Below are positions 36,852-44,713 of a stretch of 64,000 nucleotides of DNA, piece by piece. The translations under genes and the position numbers were made by a program. The notes below the pieces were generated by a model. That model was not told the DNA's origin and did no database searches. It saw nothing but the letters and a program-made list of their open reading frames with translations. The DNA lies in assembly GCF_003073375.1 (NCBI RefSeq), contig NZ_CP029002.1, forward strand, positions 3,024,001 to 3,088,000, read 5' to 3'. Each line of letters starts with the position of its first letter. The stretch's first letter is position 1. The DNA is from Lysinibacillus sp. 2017 (lineage in GTDB: Bacteria; Bacillota; Bacilli; Bacillales_A; Planococcaceae).

Positions 36852-37985
36852 CTAATTATTTATTAATGGTAGGTACTTTTTTATTAAAATTAAAAGTTCG
36901 GTATCCGAGTAAGATTTTATATTTAACTGCATCCGATTATTAATTAATGTAATTAATTGTTGGATAGCAGGTATTAGAAATTTAAAGCTATCCCTATGTT
37001 TTCCACAAATAATTAGTTCTTGATTTTCGTGATATTGTAATTCAGGTAATCCTTTTTCGCGTATTCTTATAAATAATGACATGCCTATAGTTTTATGGTG
37101 TTTATTTAACAAGTCATTTTTAGTTTGGTCTCTTTCTACTTGTTCTCTTTTTTTGTGATAATTACCATCAAATTCAATGCCTATAAGTAAGGACCTTTCT
37201 AATAAATCTATTTCTATACGACGTCCACTTTTCCACTTTATATCAAGATATTTCTTAGCAAAATCACCAATAATTTCATTTAATATTAATCTTAATAATT
37301 TTTCACTTTTTGAAGAATTATGAGAAGAATTATGGATTGGACATCCTTGGTTATGTGCAGTTCTGTGTCGTACTTCTTTTAAATAATAATCCACACAACG
37401 GCTGCACCAAAACGGATATTTTGTTGTAGAGCCAGGTAATATCAATGCAGGATTGAACATAGGATGTAACTCTTTAGCGTAAACTGGATACTTAATTTTG
37501 AGATTGTTTTCTAATGTTGCTTGTTTACCGTTACACTGTGGGCACGCAATACGACCATACGTAAAATCAGCACACCTTTGTTTTTGTTCTTCGTATATTC
37601 CCCAATGATGTTCCTCACATTTTACATAAATGTACTCATTAGAAGTTGCAGCTTTAGTAGAAGGGATGTAACCCATTGCACTATTTCTTTCCTTGTGCCA
37701 ATATTTATCGATATGTTCAGGGTTAGCTTTTGTTTGAACACTTACTTCTATATTTGTACCTTTGCAAAATTGACAGACAACCCCACCCCTTACTATAGTT
37801 TGATAAACTTTCTCTGGTGATTTTACTGTAAATAGACAATTAGGATTATTGAAATCACATGTCCAGAATGCATTGTATTTATCCTTTACTGTAACAGTAT
37901 TAAAACTTCTCCCAGCAACTTTTTTGTTTTTTTCAGCCGCCCATAATGATAACATTTTCCCTTTTGTTCCTAAATCATTACTCAA
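36852..37985 (-). CDS. zinc-finger protein with Vsr-like nuclease fold
   Basis: 377 residues. The N-terminal 220 residues carry repeated treble-clef/zinc-ribbon modules with spaced Cys pairs (CQFCKG, ACPQCNG, WCSRC, and CDFNNPNC at the start). The C-terminal part looks like a Vsr/PD-(D/E)XK endonuclease: KSEKLLRLILNEII, then IDIKWKSGRRIEIDLL-like strands (DIKWKSGRRIEIDLLE), IGIEFDGNYHKKREQVERDQTKNDLL. The D...ExDG..H pattern is compatible with a catalytic centre. It is an island gene next to a recombinase; DNA cleavage in defence or mobility is inferred. Confidence 0.65.
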   Translation of the reverse strand: MSNDLGTKGKMLSLWAAEKNKKVAGRSFNTVTVKDKYNAFWTCDFNNPNCLFTVKSPEKVYQTIVRGGVVCQFCKGTNIEVSVQTKANPEHIDKYWHKERNSAMGYIPSTKAATSNEYIYVKCEEHHWGIYEEQKQRCADFTYGRIACPQCNGKQATLENNLKIKYPVYAKELHPMFNPALILPGSTTKYPFWCSRCVDYYLKEVRHRTAHNQGCPIHNSSHNSSKSEKLLRLILNEIIGDFAKKYLDIKWKSGRRIEIDLLERSLLIGIEFDGNYHKKREQVERDQTKNDLLNKHHKTIGMSLFIRIREKGLPELQYHENQELIICGKHRDSFKFLIPAIQQLITLINNRMQLNIKSYSDTELLILIKKYLPLINN

Positions 37986-38379
37986 TTTTAACCACTCCTT
38001 ATTTTTCTATAAGGGCATTATGTTAAAGAAATTTAAATTTTATACAAAAAGTTTTATTATGCTCATTTTTTTATAAAAAAATACATTTTCAGTCAATTAT
38101 TTTTTACACTTTTTTTAATTAACTATGTTAATTGAATTTCGTACTTGAAATTTGGGCCATATCACAACCGAAATACTAGACCATTCTTGTAGATAAGATT
38201 ATCGAGACAGCAAGTTTATTGGTAGGCTTTATACAGATCCTTTGCGGGCATAATTCACGTTTAAAAGGCATAGTAAAATGTTACTTAACATACATTTTAC
38301 TGGGGATAAATCACACTTACTTGAGAACATCAAAATTAATAATTCAATTCAAATCGTATAGAGAAAATCGAAAATCATG
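37986..38379. other. AT-rich spacer
   Basis: No gene is supported. The right end holds the extended -10 promoter (38378-38386) listed with the antisense RNA candidate. Confidence 0.4.
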
Positions 38380-38538
38380 CTATAATTTGGTGTGAATTGA
38401 TAATAAATTAGACTGTTTAGTGGTGGTACACCAAGCAATCTTAGCAATAAGCAGAATCGATTCAAAGGCGATTAGCGAGTAAAAAGTAAAAAATAAACCA
38501 CTACTCAGCTTTGCGGGCGAGGGCGGTTTATTTTTTTT
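38378..38538 (+). ncRNA. candidate antisense RNA (type I antitoxin-like)
   Basis: An extended -10 TGCTATAAT at 38378-38386 on the plus strand would start a transcript near 38393. It would run antisense to the small membrane-protein gene and end at the hairpin AATAAACC / GGTTTATT (38492-38532) followed by eight T. The predicted RNA is about 145 nt. There is no good -35, and expression is inference. Confidence 0.35.
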
Positions 38539-38637
38539 AGTAAAAGCAAATAACATTGCAATTACAGTTACGATAAGAATTGAAAAACATATAGCTATCA
38601 TCATTGCTTCGCCCTTACCAACAGCTATACACCTCAC
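38380..38637 (-). CDS. small two-helix membrane protein, possible type I toxin
   Basis: 85 residues at most, with a hydrophobic helix GEAMMIAICFSILIVTVIAM followed by KKNK, recalling the holin-like toxin peptides of Firmicutes, and then a second hydrophobic stretch. Start is uncertain: GTG at 38637 or ATG at 38604. A hairpin with T-runs on both strands (38492-38538) lies inside the frame, so minus-strand transcription might stop in mid-gene and the real peptide may be shorter. An antisense promoter on the other strand supports a toxin-antitoxin reading. Moderately supported as a gene, weakly as a toxin. Confidence 0.4.
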   Translation of the reverse strand: MRCIAVGKGEAMMIAICFSILIVTVIAMLFAFTKKNKPPSPAKLSSGLFFTFYSLIAFESILLIAKIAWCTTTKQSNLLSIHTKL

Positions 38638-38804
38638 GATTCTACAATACTAATGTCCTAACGAGTAATACACATGTAAAATGAAGGGGGAAAGTATTTA
38701 ATCATAAAAAAAGCTTACCGACCTTATATGATCAATAAGCATGAGATGAATTCAGATGGATATGTTTGTTTATAAAGTAAATTCTCGATTTAACCGAGAG
38801 CCAT

Positions 38805-39086
38805 TTAGTCAACGACCTCAAATTGCATCGTTTCAAAATTTAGCTCCATTGGAATGTAATGCGATACGATAATCATTAATGGAAATGCCAGCGTCACCGT
38901 ATAAGCATATACGTGCATGAATTGTAGCGGATCAACCTGTGCATATATTACCATCACCCAATGAGCAAGCACATACGGAACATAGAAAACGATAAAAAAG
39001 TAGGCTAGGCATCTGGCGGTTTGTTGCATACTCGAATAAAAGTCTGATGCAATATATAATAACATGTCACTTGTTTCTTCTTTCAT
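38805..39086 (-). CDS. small membrane protein, unknown
   Basis: 93 residues with two long hydrophobic segments (CLAYFFIVFYVPYVLAHWVMVIYA and a second after YAYTVTLAF) and an acidic C-terminal tail (MELNFETMQFEVVD). An AGAGG site lies 6 bases before the ATG. I recognise no family. Confidence 0.55.
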   Translation of the reverse strand: MKEETSDMLLYIASDFYSSMQQTARCLAYFFIVFYVPYVLAHWVMVIYAQVDPLQFMHVYAYTVTLAFPLMIIVSHYIPMELNFETMQFEVVD

Positions 39087-39275
39087 AATATAATCCTCTT
39101 CATAATATCTAATATTTCCTCTATAATATTATAAAATGATGTACTGCGACATTCTCTAATACACCATAAGACAAGTTTTTAATTGTTTAGAAAGTAACTT
39201 TATACTATTGCTTAAACAGCAGCATACACCTCTACTATTTACTCATGAAGTAAATCCACCCTACCCATTTTGAGC

Positions 39276-39302
39276 AAAAAAAGAGATGCAAAATATGCAT
39301 CT
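39276..39302 (-). terminator. terminator of the 39301-39642 gene
   Basis: AGATGCA / TGCATCT stem with a T7 run on the minus strand, overlapping the stop codon. Confidence 0.7.
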
Positions 39303-39642
39303 ACTCTATTTTTCGCCAATCAATAATCTCAATCATTGCATTTGAAAGCTGATTGTACAAGATTAACCAATTTCCAACGATATTTAGTTGAATCAATATT
39401 TCACCGTTAATATTTTCTCGAAATACAAGAACAATCATAGAGAGTACTTTATTTTCGTAACAATCTAATACGCCAGCTTTCACCATGTAATCATTAAAGT
39501 GGCATTCTACATATTGTTTTTCATCTAGCTGAGCGTCTAGTAGCGTTCGTATCGTCTGAGCAACATGCTTGTACAGGTTATGTGTATTGAATTCGTCTTG
39601 TAATGCTACTGCTAAATCGTGCTTAATTTGCTGTGCTTGCAA
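39301..39642 (-). CDS. hypothetical protein
   Basis: About 113 residues beginning LQAQQIKHDLAVALQDEF. TTG at 39642 is chosen because AAAGGAG lies 8 bases before it; an ATG six codons upstream sits inside that site. The sequence is alternating helix and strand (VECHFNDYMVKAGVLDCYENKVLSMIVLVF...) with no membrane segment and no family I know. Confidence 0.55.
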   Translation of the reverse strand: MQAQQIKHDLAVALQDEFNTHNLYKHVAQTIRTLLDAQLDEKQYVECHFNDYMVKAGVLDCYENKVLSMIVLVFRENINGEILIQLNIVGNWLILYNQLSNAMIEIIDWRKIE

Positions 39643-39816
39643 AAGAATCGCTCCTTTCATAGTGTGTATTATTCCACACGCTTTGAATTGCGATATTCAA
39701 TCGGTAGGTAAATAAACTAGATAGTCGAATATTTTAAACATCCTCTATAGGACAAACAGGAAAAGCGGTTTTTTAATCTCTTTTATTTTACCTAATTTCG
39801 AAGCTTACTAATTTAG

Positions 39817-39939
39817 CTATTTTCGTTCAAGCAGAGCAATTGCCTTATCAATTTTCTTAATCGTTTTGTCAAATCCATGATTAGTTACTTTGGTGTGAGG
39901 CTGTGTAGATTTTCTTTTTGTTGTACGTTTTAAGCCCAC
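39817..39939 (-). CDS. small basic protein, 40 aa
   Basis: GTG at 39939 is preceded by GGAGGGG with a 6-base spacer. The product starts MGLKRTTKRKSTQPHTKVTN and ends in an amphipathic helix (DKTIKKIDKAIALLERK). The strong ribosome site and clean stop favour a real gene. Function unknown; possibly nucleic-acid binding given its charge. Confidence 0.5.
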   Translation of the reverse strand: MGLKRTTKRKSTQPHTKVTNHGFDKTIKKIDKAIALLERK

Positions 39940-40167
39940 GTTTGCCCCTCCTGTATAGCTTTTCATTAAAATTCTTCTTTAAGACAAGTTTGGATTAATT
40001 TTAACATATTTAGATTACTATTAAGTTGCATAATCAATTCATTTTAATATTAAATAACGTTGCTTAAATAAGACATAGAGAACTTTTGATTCAGCAGCTA
40101 AGATCTTCACTAAGTCTTAGCCGCTTTTTATTTAATTTGATTACCAAACTATTGTTAGGGGACTTTT

Positions 40168-40329
40168 ATGAAAATGTGGAGTAAATATTTTACTTGTGCT
40201 ACTCGCATGTATTACCAAACAAAAGATATTAAATTTATCCAACACTTCTTAGGTCACACAGATATAACAACAACGATAGATACGTATAGTTATTGCATCC
40301 CTGAATTAGGCAATATATTAGTAAAGTGA
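40168..40329 (+). pseudogene. integrase fragment (C-terminal 45 codons of an integrase-1-like gene)
   Basis: From TGTGCTACTCGCATG onward the sequence encodes CATRMYYQTKDIKFIQHFLG and continues through a GH and a DTY box to a TGA, closely matching residues 340-383 of the integrase at 34524-35693. The catalytic Arg pair and upstream domains are missing. The homology continues past the stop into the same terminator hairpin. It marks a second, decayed copy of the same integrase module. Confidence 0.88.
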
Positions 40330-40375
40330 TTTAATCAAACTGTATAAATGATCGTTAACTAAATCTCAATTCATG

Positions 40376-40412
40376 CCAAAGTACATTTGATTGTATTTTG
40401 GCACTTGTTCTT
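40376..40412 (+). repeat. second copy of the integrase-1 terminator region
   Basis: GCCAAAGTACATT...TTTTGGCAC, homologous to 35720-35746, in the same position relative to the integrase end. Confidence 0.75.
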
Positions 40413-40575
40413 TCTGGGATAGTGTCAGAAAAACGTGTATTTAGAACGTTAAGATTATGCGTTGTTTTATGCAACAACCTGAGCGACGTAGCATACCCCA
40501 AAACACCCTCAAACTGTTGCTGGAACTGAGTTTGTAGAAACGTGCATAAAATCACGTATAAACAATGTTCCATAG

Positions 40576-40618
40576 AAAAATCCGTAAACGTTGATGTAAC
40601 AGCGTTTACGGATTTTTC
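40576..40618. terminator. terminator
   Basis: AAAAATCCGTAAACG / CGTTTACGGATTTTT perfect hairpin with A and T runs, beyond the 40685-40882 gene. Confidence 0.85.
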
Positions 40619-40625
40619 TTATGCC

Positions 40626-40650
40626 CCCAAACTTTGATTTGGGAACGTTT
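40626..40650 (+). repeat. TTTGGGAACGTT hairpin repeat, copy 1 of 3
   Basis: CCCAAA-c-tttga-TTTGGGAACGTTT. Related hairpins are at 41001-41030 and 41531-41560, all in gaps around the 40685-40882 and 41043-41462 genes. The third has a perfect GTTCCCAAA / TTTGGGAAC stem. Confidence 0.55.
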
Positions 40651-40684
40651 ATTAAGTTCCTATTGTATATTATATAAACCCTTT

Positions 40685-40882
40685 TTAATTAGTGGACTTC
40701 ATCATTCGTCCACTAATAAGTATAACAATTAAGCCAATGATGATTGGTAGAAAAGCAATTTCGGTACTTGAATTTGTAACCTTAAAAATCAGAATATCTA
40801 TATTGGCAATAAAGCCAATCAGATAGAGTACCGCCATTGTTGCAAACCCTAACACTACAGAAATCCAAACAGTTTTATTCAT
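40685..40882 (-). CDS. small two-helix membrane protein
   Basis: 65 residues, MNKTVWISVVLGFATMAVLY then an acidic linker and a second helix AFLPIIIGLIVILISGRMM. AGGGGTG precedes the ATG. Family unknown; it may be a small accessory protein of the island. Confidence 0.6.
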   Translation of the reverse strand: MNKTVWISVVLGFATMAVLYLIGFIANIDILIFKVTNSSTEIAFLPIIIGLIVILISGRMMKSTN

Positions 40883-41042
40883 AATTTCACCCCTAATTTA
40901 ATCTTTCTTCTTTACTCTATACGAAATATTACAATGATAGTTTCAAAATTATGGTATTAAATAAAATACCCACCTATCCAACTGAATAGAGGGCATTGGT
41001 TCCCTAAGTGTCATTTGGGAACGTTTTTTGTATAGAGATAAA

Positions 41043-41462
41043 TTATTTATGCAGCATACGTGAATTTGATATATTTTGTTTGTCCAATAAAATGGTTTGT
41101 ATTAAATCATTTATCGTACCTACAACAACTTTTACTTGTGGTAAATGATAAAAGGTACTTGTTGTATCAAAGTTATTTACTGCTTCATCCGAAGAATAAA
41201 GGTAAATGGGTTTTCCTTGTCCTAGAGCAATACCAAACTCAATATGACTTCCTTTACCTGCTGGTAATAAAACAATCATAAAATCAGCTTCCATCACTGC
41301 ATCTTTTTCAAGGTTCCCTAATTTAGACAATTGCTCAAATGATGATGCTCGCTCATTCTTTGTCCAATCATATGTATGAATAAAGCCTTTACTTTTTAGT
41401 TCCTCTGAAACCTTTCTTACCGCTTGTTTATTACTAAAAGATGACGCAATATAAAATTTCAT
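41043..41462 (-). CDS. nucleoside 2-deoxyribosyltransferase-like protein
   Basis: 139 residues with the family's pattern: MKFYIASSFSNKQAVRKVSEEL at the N-terminus, VMEADFMIVLLPAGKGSHIEFGIALGQGKPIYLYS in the middle. The ADFMIVLLPAGKGSHIEFGIA segment carries the conserved Asp and the catalytic-type Glu (HIEFG). Relatives hydrolyse or transfer N-glycosidic bonds of deoxynucleosides, and distant ones act in nucleotide-based defence. The substrate here is unknown. Confidence 0.75.
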   Translation of the reverse strand: MKFYIASSFSNKQAVRKVSEELKSKGFIHTYDWTKNERASSFEQLSKLGNLEKDAVMEADFMIVLLPAGKGSHIEFGIALGQGKPIYLYSSDEAVNNFDTTSTFYHLPQVKVVVGTINDLIQTILLDKQNISNSRMLHK

Positions 41463-41851
41463 TTCGTTTAGTACTCCTTTTAATTAACTTTTATAGTGAA
41501 AATTTTATCATATTGCATTCCTTACTATATGTTCCCAAAGCGTTGTTTGGGAACATTCTTGAAATACTTATTGCACGAAAGCATAAATTTTACACGCACC
41601 TTTAACATTATGTCTCATTATAAATCCTTAAATTCCACAAATTATAATTATTAAATTCGACAATTATAACAATAAACCTCTTGTTCGAGTTTAAATGCTT
41701 TTTTATTTATTACCATTTCTGAAATTCTAAATGAAAACTGAGGACACTCATTAATTGGTAGAACATCTTTTATCAGCTATACTAACAATACAGTTAACAT
41801 TAAAATTAACTGTATCCCTAGTTTCCCTGTATGGTTCTAGGAGGCATTTTA
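41463..41851. other. regulatory spacer before integrase 2
   Basis: Holds the third GGGAAC hairpin (41531-41560) and the inverted repeat at 41788-41815. No gene is seen. Confidence 0.4.
41788..41815. promoter_or_regulatory. inverted repeat before integrase 2
   Basis: ATACAGTTAA / TTAACTGTAT, perfect 10-bp arms with an 8-base loop, 36 bases upstream of the integrase start. No T-run follows, so a repressor or recombination-protein site is more likely than a terminator. Confidence 0.6.
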
Positions 41852-42988
41852 ATGAAAGACCCTATTAAATCATATACAAAAAAAGATGGCAAGACCTACT
41901 ACATGTTTAAGCTTTATTTAGGAATAGATAATCAAACAGGCAAACAAATTCATGTTACTAGACGCGGTTTTCTAACAAAAAAAGAGGCTAGTCTCACTTT
42001 AGCTCAATTAAGAGTCGAAGTTAGTAAAGGGGAATATAAGAAGCCTATAACTGAAACATACGAGGATCTATATAATGTCTGGATTCAACACTACGAAAGA
42101 ACGGTCGAAGAAAGCACCTTTGTCAAAACAATAGGAATTTTCAAGAATCACATTCTACCTGCATTAGGTCATTACCGCATTGAGAAATTAAGTGTAGCAA
42201 TCTGCCAAGGCTTTGTTGATGACTGTTCCTTGAAACTAAAAAGATTTCGAATGGTTAAAACTTACGCTTCTAAAGTAATTGATTTCGCTATTAAGCGTGA
42301 GTACATCAGTTCTAATCCATTCAAGCTAGTGGATCTTCCAAAAATCAAAACCTCTGCTGTATTAGATACCGAGATCAACTATTATTCAAAAGAGCAGCTA
42401 ATTGAATTTCTTCAATGCTTAAAGCAATATGGTAACGCTCAAATAACCGCATTTTACTACCTGCTTGCTTTTTCAGGTATCCGTAAAGGGGAGGCTCTTG
42501 CATTAACCTGGGCAGATATAAATTTCGATACAAAGGAACTGCTCATTACAAAAGCTCTTTCAAGAGGTAAAAATAACAAGCTTTATATTAAATCAACGAA
42601 AACCAATACGATACGCCAGCTTTTAATCGATGATGAAACGTGCAGCATCTTATCTGAATGGAAAAAGATTCAGCAAGTTAAATTTCCAAATGCGAATGAC
42701 CAAAGTCAATTAATGTTTACAAACGAACAAAATGACTTATTGCAACAAACAATTCCTAGAAAGTGGCTCATGAAAATCATCGACAATTACAGCTTGCCTT
42801 ATACACATGTCCATTCATTTCGTCATGTCCATTGCTCTTTACTTTTCGAAGCGGGTGCAAGTGTCAAAGAAGTACAAGAACGATTAGGTCACACAGATGT
42901 GCAAACAACGCTCAACATATATACGCACCTATCAAAGCGTGCAAAAAACGACACAATTAATAAGTTTGTGACGTACTTAAACTCATAA
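41852..42988 (+). CDS. tyrosine recombinase (integrase) 2, the likely ssrA integrase
   Basis: 378 residues from MKDPIKSYTKKDGKTYYMFK. Start is the ATG at 41852, 7 bases after AGGAGG; a longer frame from 41831 would include the site. Catalytic residues (numbered from this start): R211 (IRKGEALAL), H321xxR324 (HSFRH), H347 (GH) and Y357 (NIYTHLSK), all present. It is related to but clearly distinct from integrase 1. Its gene ends 135 bases from the ssrA 3' end, the standard position for the recombinase that placed the island there. Confidence 0.93.
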   Translation: MKDPIKSYTKKDGKTYYMFKLYLGIDNQTGKQIHVTRRGFLTKKEASLTLAQLRVEVSKGEYKKPITETYEDLYNVWIQHYERTVEESTFVKTIGIFKNHILPALGHYRIEKLSVAICQGFVDDCSLKLKRFRMVKTYASKVIDFAIKREYISSNPFKLVDLPKIKTSAVLDTEINYYSKEQLIEFLQCLKQYGNAQITAFYYLLAFSGIRKGEALALTWADINFDTKELLITKALSRGKNNKLYIKSTKTNTIRQLLIDDETCSILSEWKKIQQVKFPNANDQSQLMFTNEQNDLLQQTIPRKWLMKIIDNYSLPYTHVHSFRHVHCSLLFEAGASVKEVQERLGHTDVQTTLNIYTHLSKRAKNDTINKFVTYLNS

Positions 42989-43063
42989 ATTTGACCCAAA
43001 AGTAGCCAGATTTTTAGCCAGTTTTCGATAAAAAGCCCAGAAAACTCAGTACAATAAAAATAG

Positions 43064-43092
43064 AAAAAACCCTTGATATACAAGGGTTTTGA
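43064..43092. terminator. terminator between integrase 2 and ssrA
   Basis: AAAACCCTTG / CAAGGGTTTT hairpin, able to end both the integrase transcript and the convergent ssrA transcript. Confidence 0.85.
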
Positions 43093-43122
43093 CCACTCTA
43101 GACAACTCTAGAAAATATAAAA

Positions 43123-43146
43123 ATGGAGACGGCGGGATTCGAACCC
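43123..43146. mobile_element. attR: ssrA 3' end
   Basis: ATGGAGACGGCGGGATTCGA begins here. The first 14 bases match the attL-like site at 9545. ssrA stays intact because the integrated end restores its T-arm and acceptor stem. Confidence 0.75.
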
Positions 43147-43477
43147 GCGTCCAGAAGCTCCAATACGCCGGCTTCTACGCGTGTAGTCTACCTATTTGCA
43201 ATTCGCGTAACATTATGCCGGTAAACAGGCGTCTTGTACGCTAACTTGGAAATCTCTTGTCGGTGACTCAAGTGGCACCACCGACCGTATCCCACTTAAG
43301 TTAGGCCCTGCGATTATCCACATGGGCGATGGATAGACAGAGCGCTTACGAGCTTACGCTGCGAAAGCTAAGTTTTGTTGTTTGCCAGTTATTATATAAC
43401 TTCCGTTGATGACGAAGACGAGACCTCCGACGCGCGACCAGAGCTTGAACCACCCCTGTCGAATCCGTAACGTCCCC
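43124..43477 (-). ncRNA. ssrA: transfer-messenger RNA (tmRNA)
   Basis: Rescues stalled ribosomes with SmpB. The 5' end GGGGACGTTACGGATTCGAC and the 3' end GGTTCGAATCCCGCCGTCTCCA form the tRNA-like domain. The reading frame gives tag GKQQNLAFAA then TAA, followed by pseudoknot sequences. The length is about 354 nt. CCA beyond the discriminator base is not encoded. smpB lies 750 bases upstream on the same strand, with one AraC-type gene between. Confidence 0.97.
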
Positions 43478-43570
43478 GAGTAGAATACCCGAGAAAAGTT
43501 TCGGTTGAGCAAAACAAGTTGCTCATAAACGTATACCGTATGAGTAGGTATACACTGGCTAGTAAATTAA

Positions 43571-43599
43571 ATTATATGCCAAAAACGGTTGTTTCGCAA
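43571..43599 (-). promoter_or_regulatory. ssrA promoter
   Basis: On the minus strand TTGCGA (43594-43599), a 17-base spacer and TATAAT (43571-43576), about 95 bases before the mature 5' end, leaving a leader that contains a GAGCAA / TTGCTC hairpin. Confidence 0.7.
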
Positions 43600-43645
43600 G
43601 TAAATAAGCTCAATTCAATATCTGCGAACGATTTCAACTCCACAA

Positions 43646-44011
43646 TTACCCATTATCAGTAGGTGAAACGTGCACCTTAAACATTTGATTGCGGTAGCCA
43701 CTTGGGGTTACACCCATTAATCGTTTAAATAGCTGTGTAAATTCAAAATAGCCATTGATCCCAACAGCTTTTGCCACTTCTTTTAAATCTAAAGTTGTTG
43801 TTTCTAATAGTTTTTCCGCTTCACTCATACGAGCCCTGTTCATATAGTTTTTTAACGACATACCTATTTGCTCTTTAAAAACACCTTTATAATTAGGGTA
43901 GTCTTCCGAAAAAACGCTGTCTACCTCAAGTAAGCATTTCTCACGATTTAAATTTTTTTTAATAATAAACATGACTTTATTCGCTAATTCGGCATTGTGT
44001 AATTCTCCCAT
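43646..44011 (-). CDS. AraC-family HTH protein (DNA-binding domain only)
   Basis: 121 residues consisting almost only of the two-HTH AraC domain: MSLKNYMNRARMSEAEKLLE, LDLKEVAKAVGINGYFEFTQLFKRLMGVTPSGYRNQ. The second motif is the AraC signature (FxxxFKRxxGxTPxxYR). There is no ligand-binding domain, so it could act constitutively or be controlled by its own level. AGGGG lies about 9 bases upstream. Targets unknown. Confidence 0.85.
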   Translation of the reverse strand: MGELHNAELANKVMFIIKKNLNREKCLLEVDSVFSEDYPNYKGVFKEQIGMSLKNYMNRARMSEAEKLLETTTLDLKEVAKAVGINGYFEFTQLFKRLMGVTPSGYRNQMFKVHVSPTDNG

Positions 44012-44181
44012 TTATCGCAATCCCCTTCCACGCATTCCATTGTACCTCAATAAAACAGAAAATTCATTCATAAAACACGATTTTCTATCAAAAACACCCA
44101 TTACTTATCAAAATAGCAAAAGCGCTTAAGCACCTTTTATTTCAAAAGTAATCCAGTACGAGGAATTTATAATTTCTCAAC

Positions 44182-44212
44182 AAAAAAACGAGCGCAAATT
44201 TATTGCACTCGT
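44182..44212 (-). terminator. smpB terminator
   Basis: ACGAG.GCAA / TTGC.CTCGT hairpin followed by T7 on the minus strand. Confidence 0.75.
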
Positions 44213-44226
44213 AGTCAACTATTAGA

Positions 44227-44691
44227 TTATTGCTGGCGATCTTTGAAAGCACGTTCCATATCACGTTTCGCTTCTTTTTTCTTCAAATCATTACGTTTAT
44301 CGTAATCTTTTTTACCTTTTGCTAAGCCGATTAATAGCTTTGCGTAACCGTCTTTAATATAAATTTTTAACGGCACAATCGTATAGCCATCACGCTTAAC
44401 CGCGCCAATCAGTTCGCTAATTTGCTTTTTATGTAGCAACAGTTTTCGCTCACGTAGTGGATCGTGATTGAAACGGTTCCCTTGGTCAAACGGTGAAATA
44501 TGCATATTGCGAATCCATGCTTCTCCATCGCGAATACTTACATACGATTCCTTCAATTGCACGTGGGCATCTCGAACAGATTTAATTTCTGTACCTGTTA
44601 GCACCATTCCCGCTTCAATTGTTTCCTCAATGAAGTAATCGTGGTTTGCTTTTTTATTTTGAGCTAATACTTTCCCTGTACCTTTTGCCAT
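44227..44691 (-). CDS. smpB: tmRNA-binding protein SmpB
   Basis: 154 residues from [20 protein letters not shown]. SmpB binds the tRNA-like part of tmRNA and brings it to stalled ribosomes. Family motifs are complete: [32 protein letters not shown], then LLHKKQI and [26 protein letters not shown] with the basic C-terminal tail. The ATG at 44691 has GAGGTG 6-7 bases before it; an earlier ATG in frame has no site. Confidence 0.97.
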   Translation of the reverse strand: MAKGTGKVLAQNKKANHDYFIEETIEAGMVLTGTEIKSVRDAHVQLKESYVSIRDGEAWIRNMHISPFDQGNRFNHDPLRERKLLLHKKQISELIGAVKRDGYTIVPLKIYIKDGYAKLLIGLAKGKKDYDKRNDLKKKEAKRDMERAFKDRQQ

Positions 44692-44713
44692 CGTCAACAC
44701 CTCTATTTGCAAG

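Larger units (their letters stand above)
9545..43145. mobile_element. ssrA-integrated genomic (defence) island, about 33.6 kb
   Basis: Bounded by the ssrA 3'-end repeats at 9545 and 43123, with a tyrosine integrase gene ending 135 bases from ssrA. Cargo: TIR/NTPase/TPR gene, Rep-like gene, DUF262/HNH gene, type 1 BREX operon with two embedded accessory genes, a repeat tract, an xis/int pair, a serine recombinase, a nuclease-like gene and small genes. The two flanks belong to ordinary chromosomal operons. Extra recombinases and an integrase fragment show it is composite. Confidence 0.8.
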
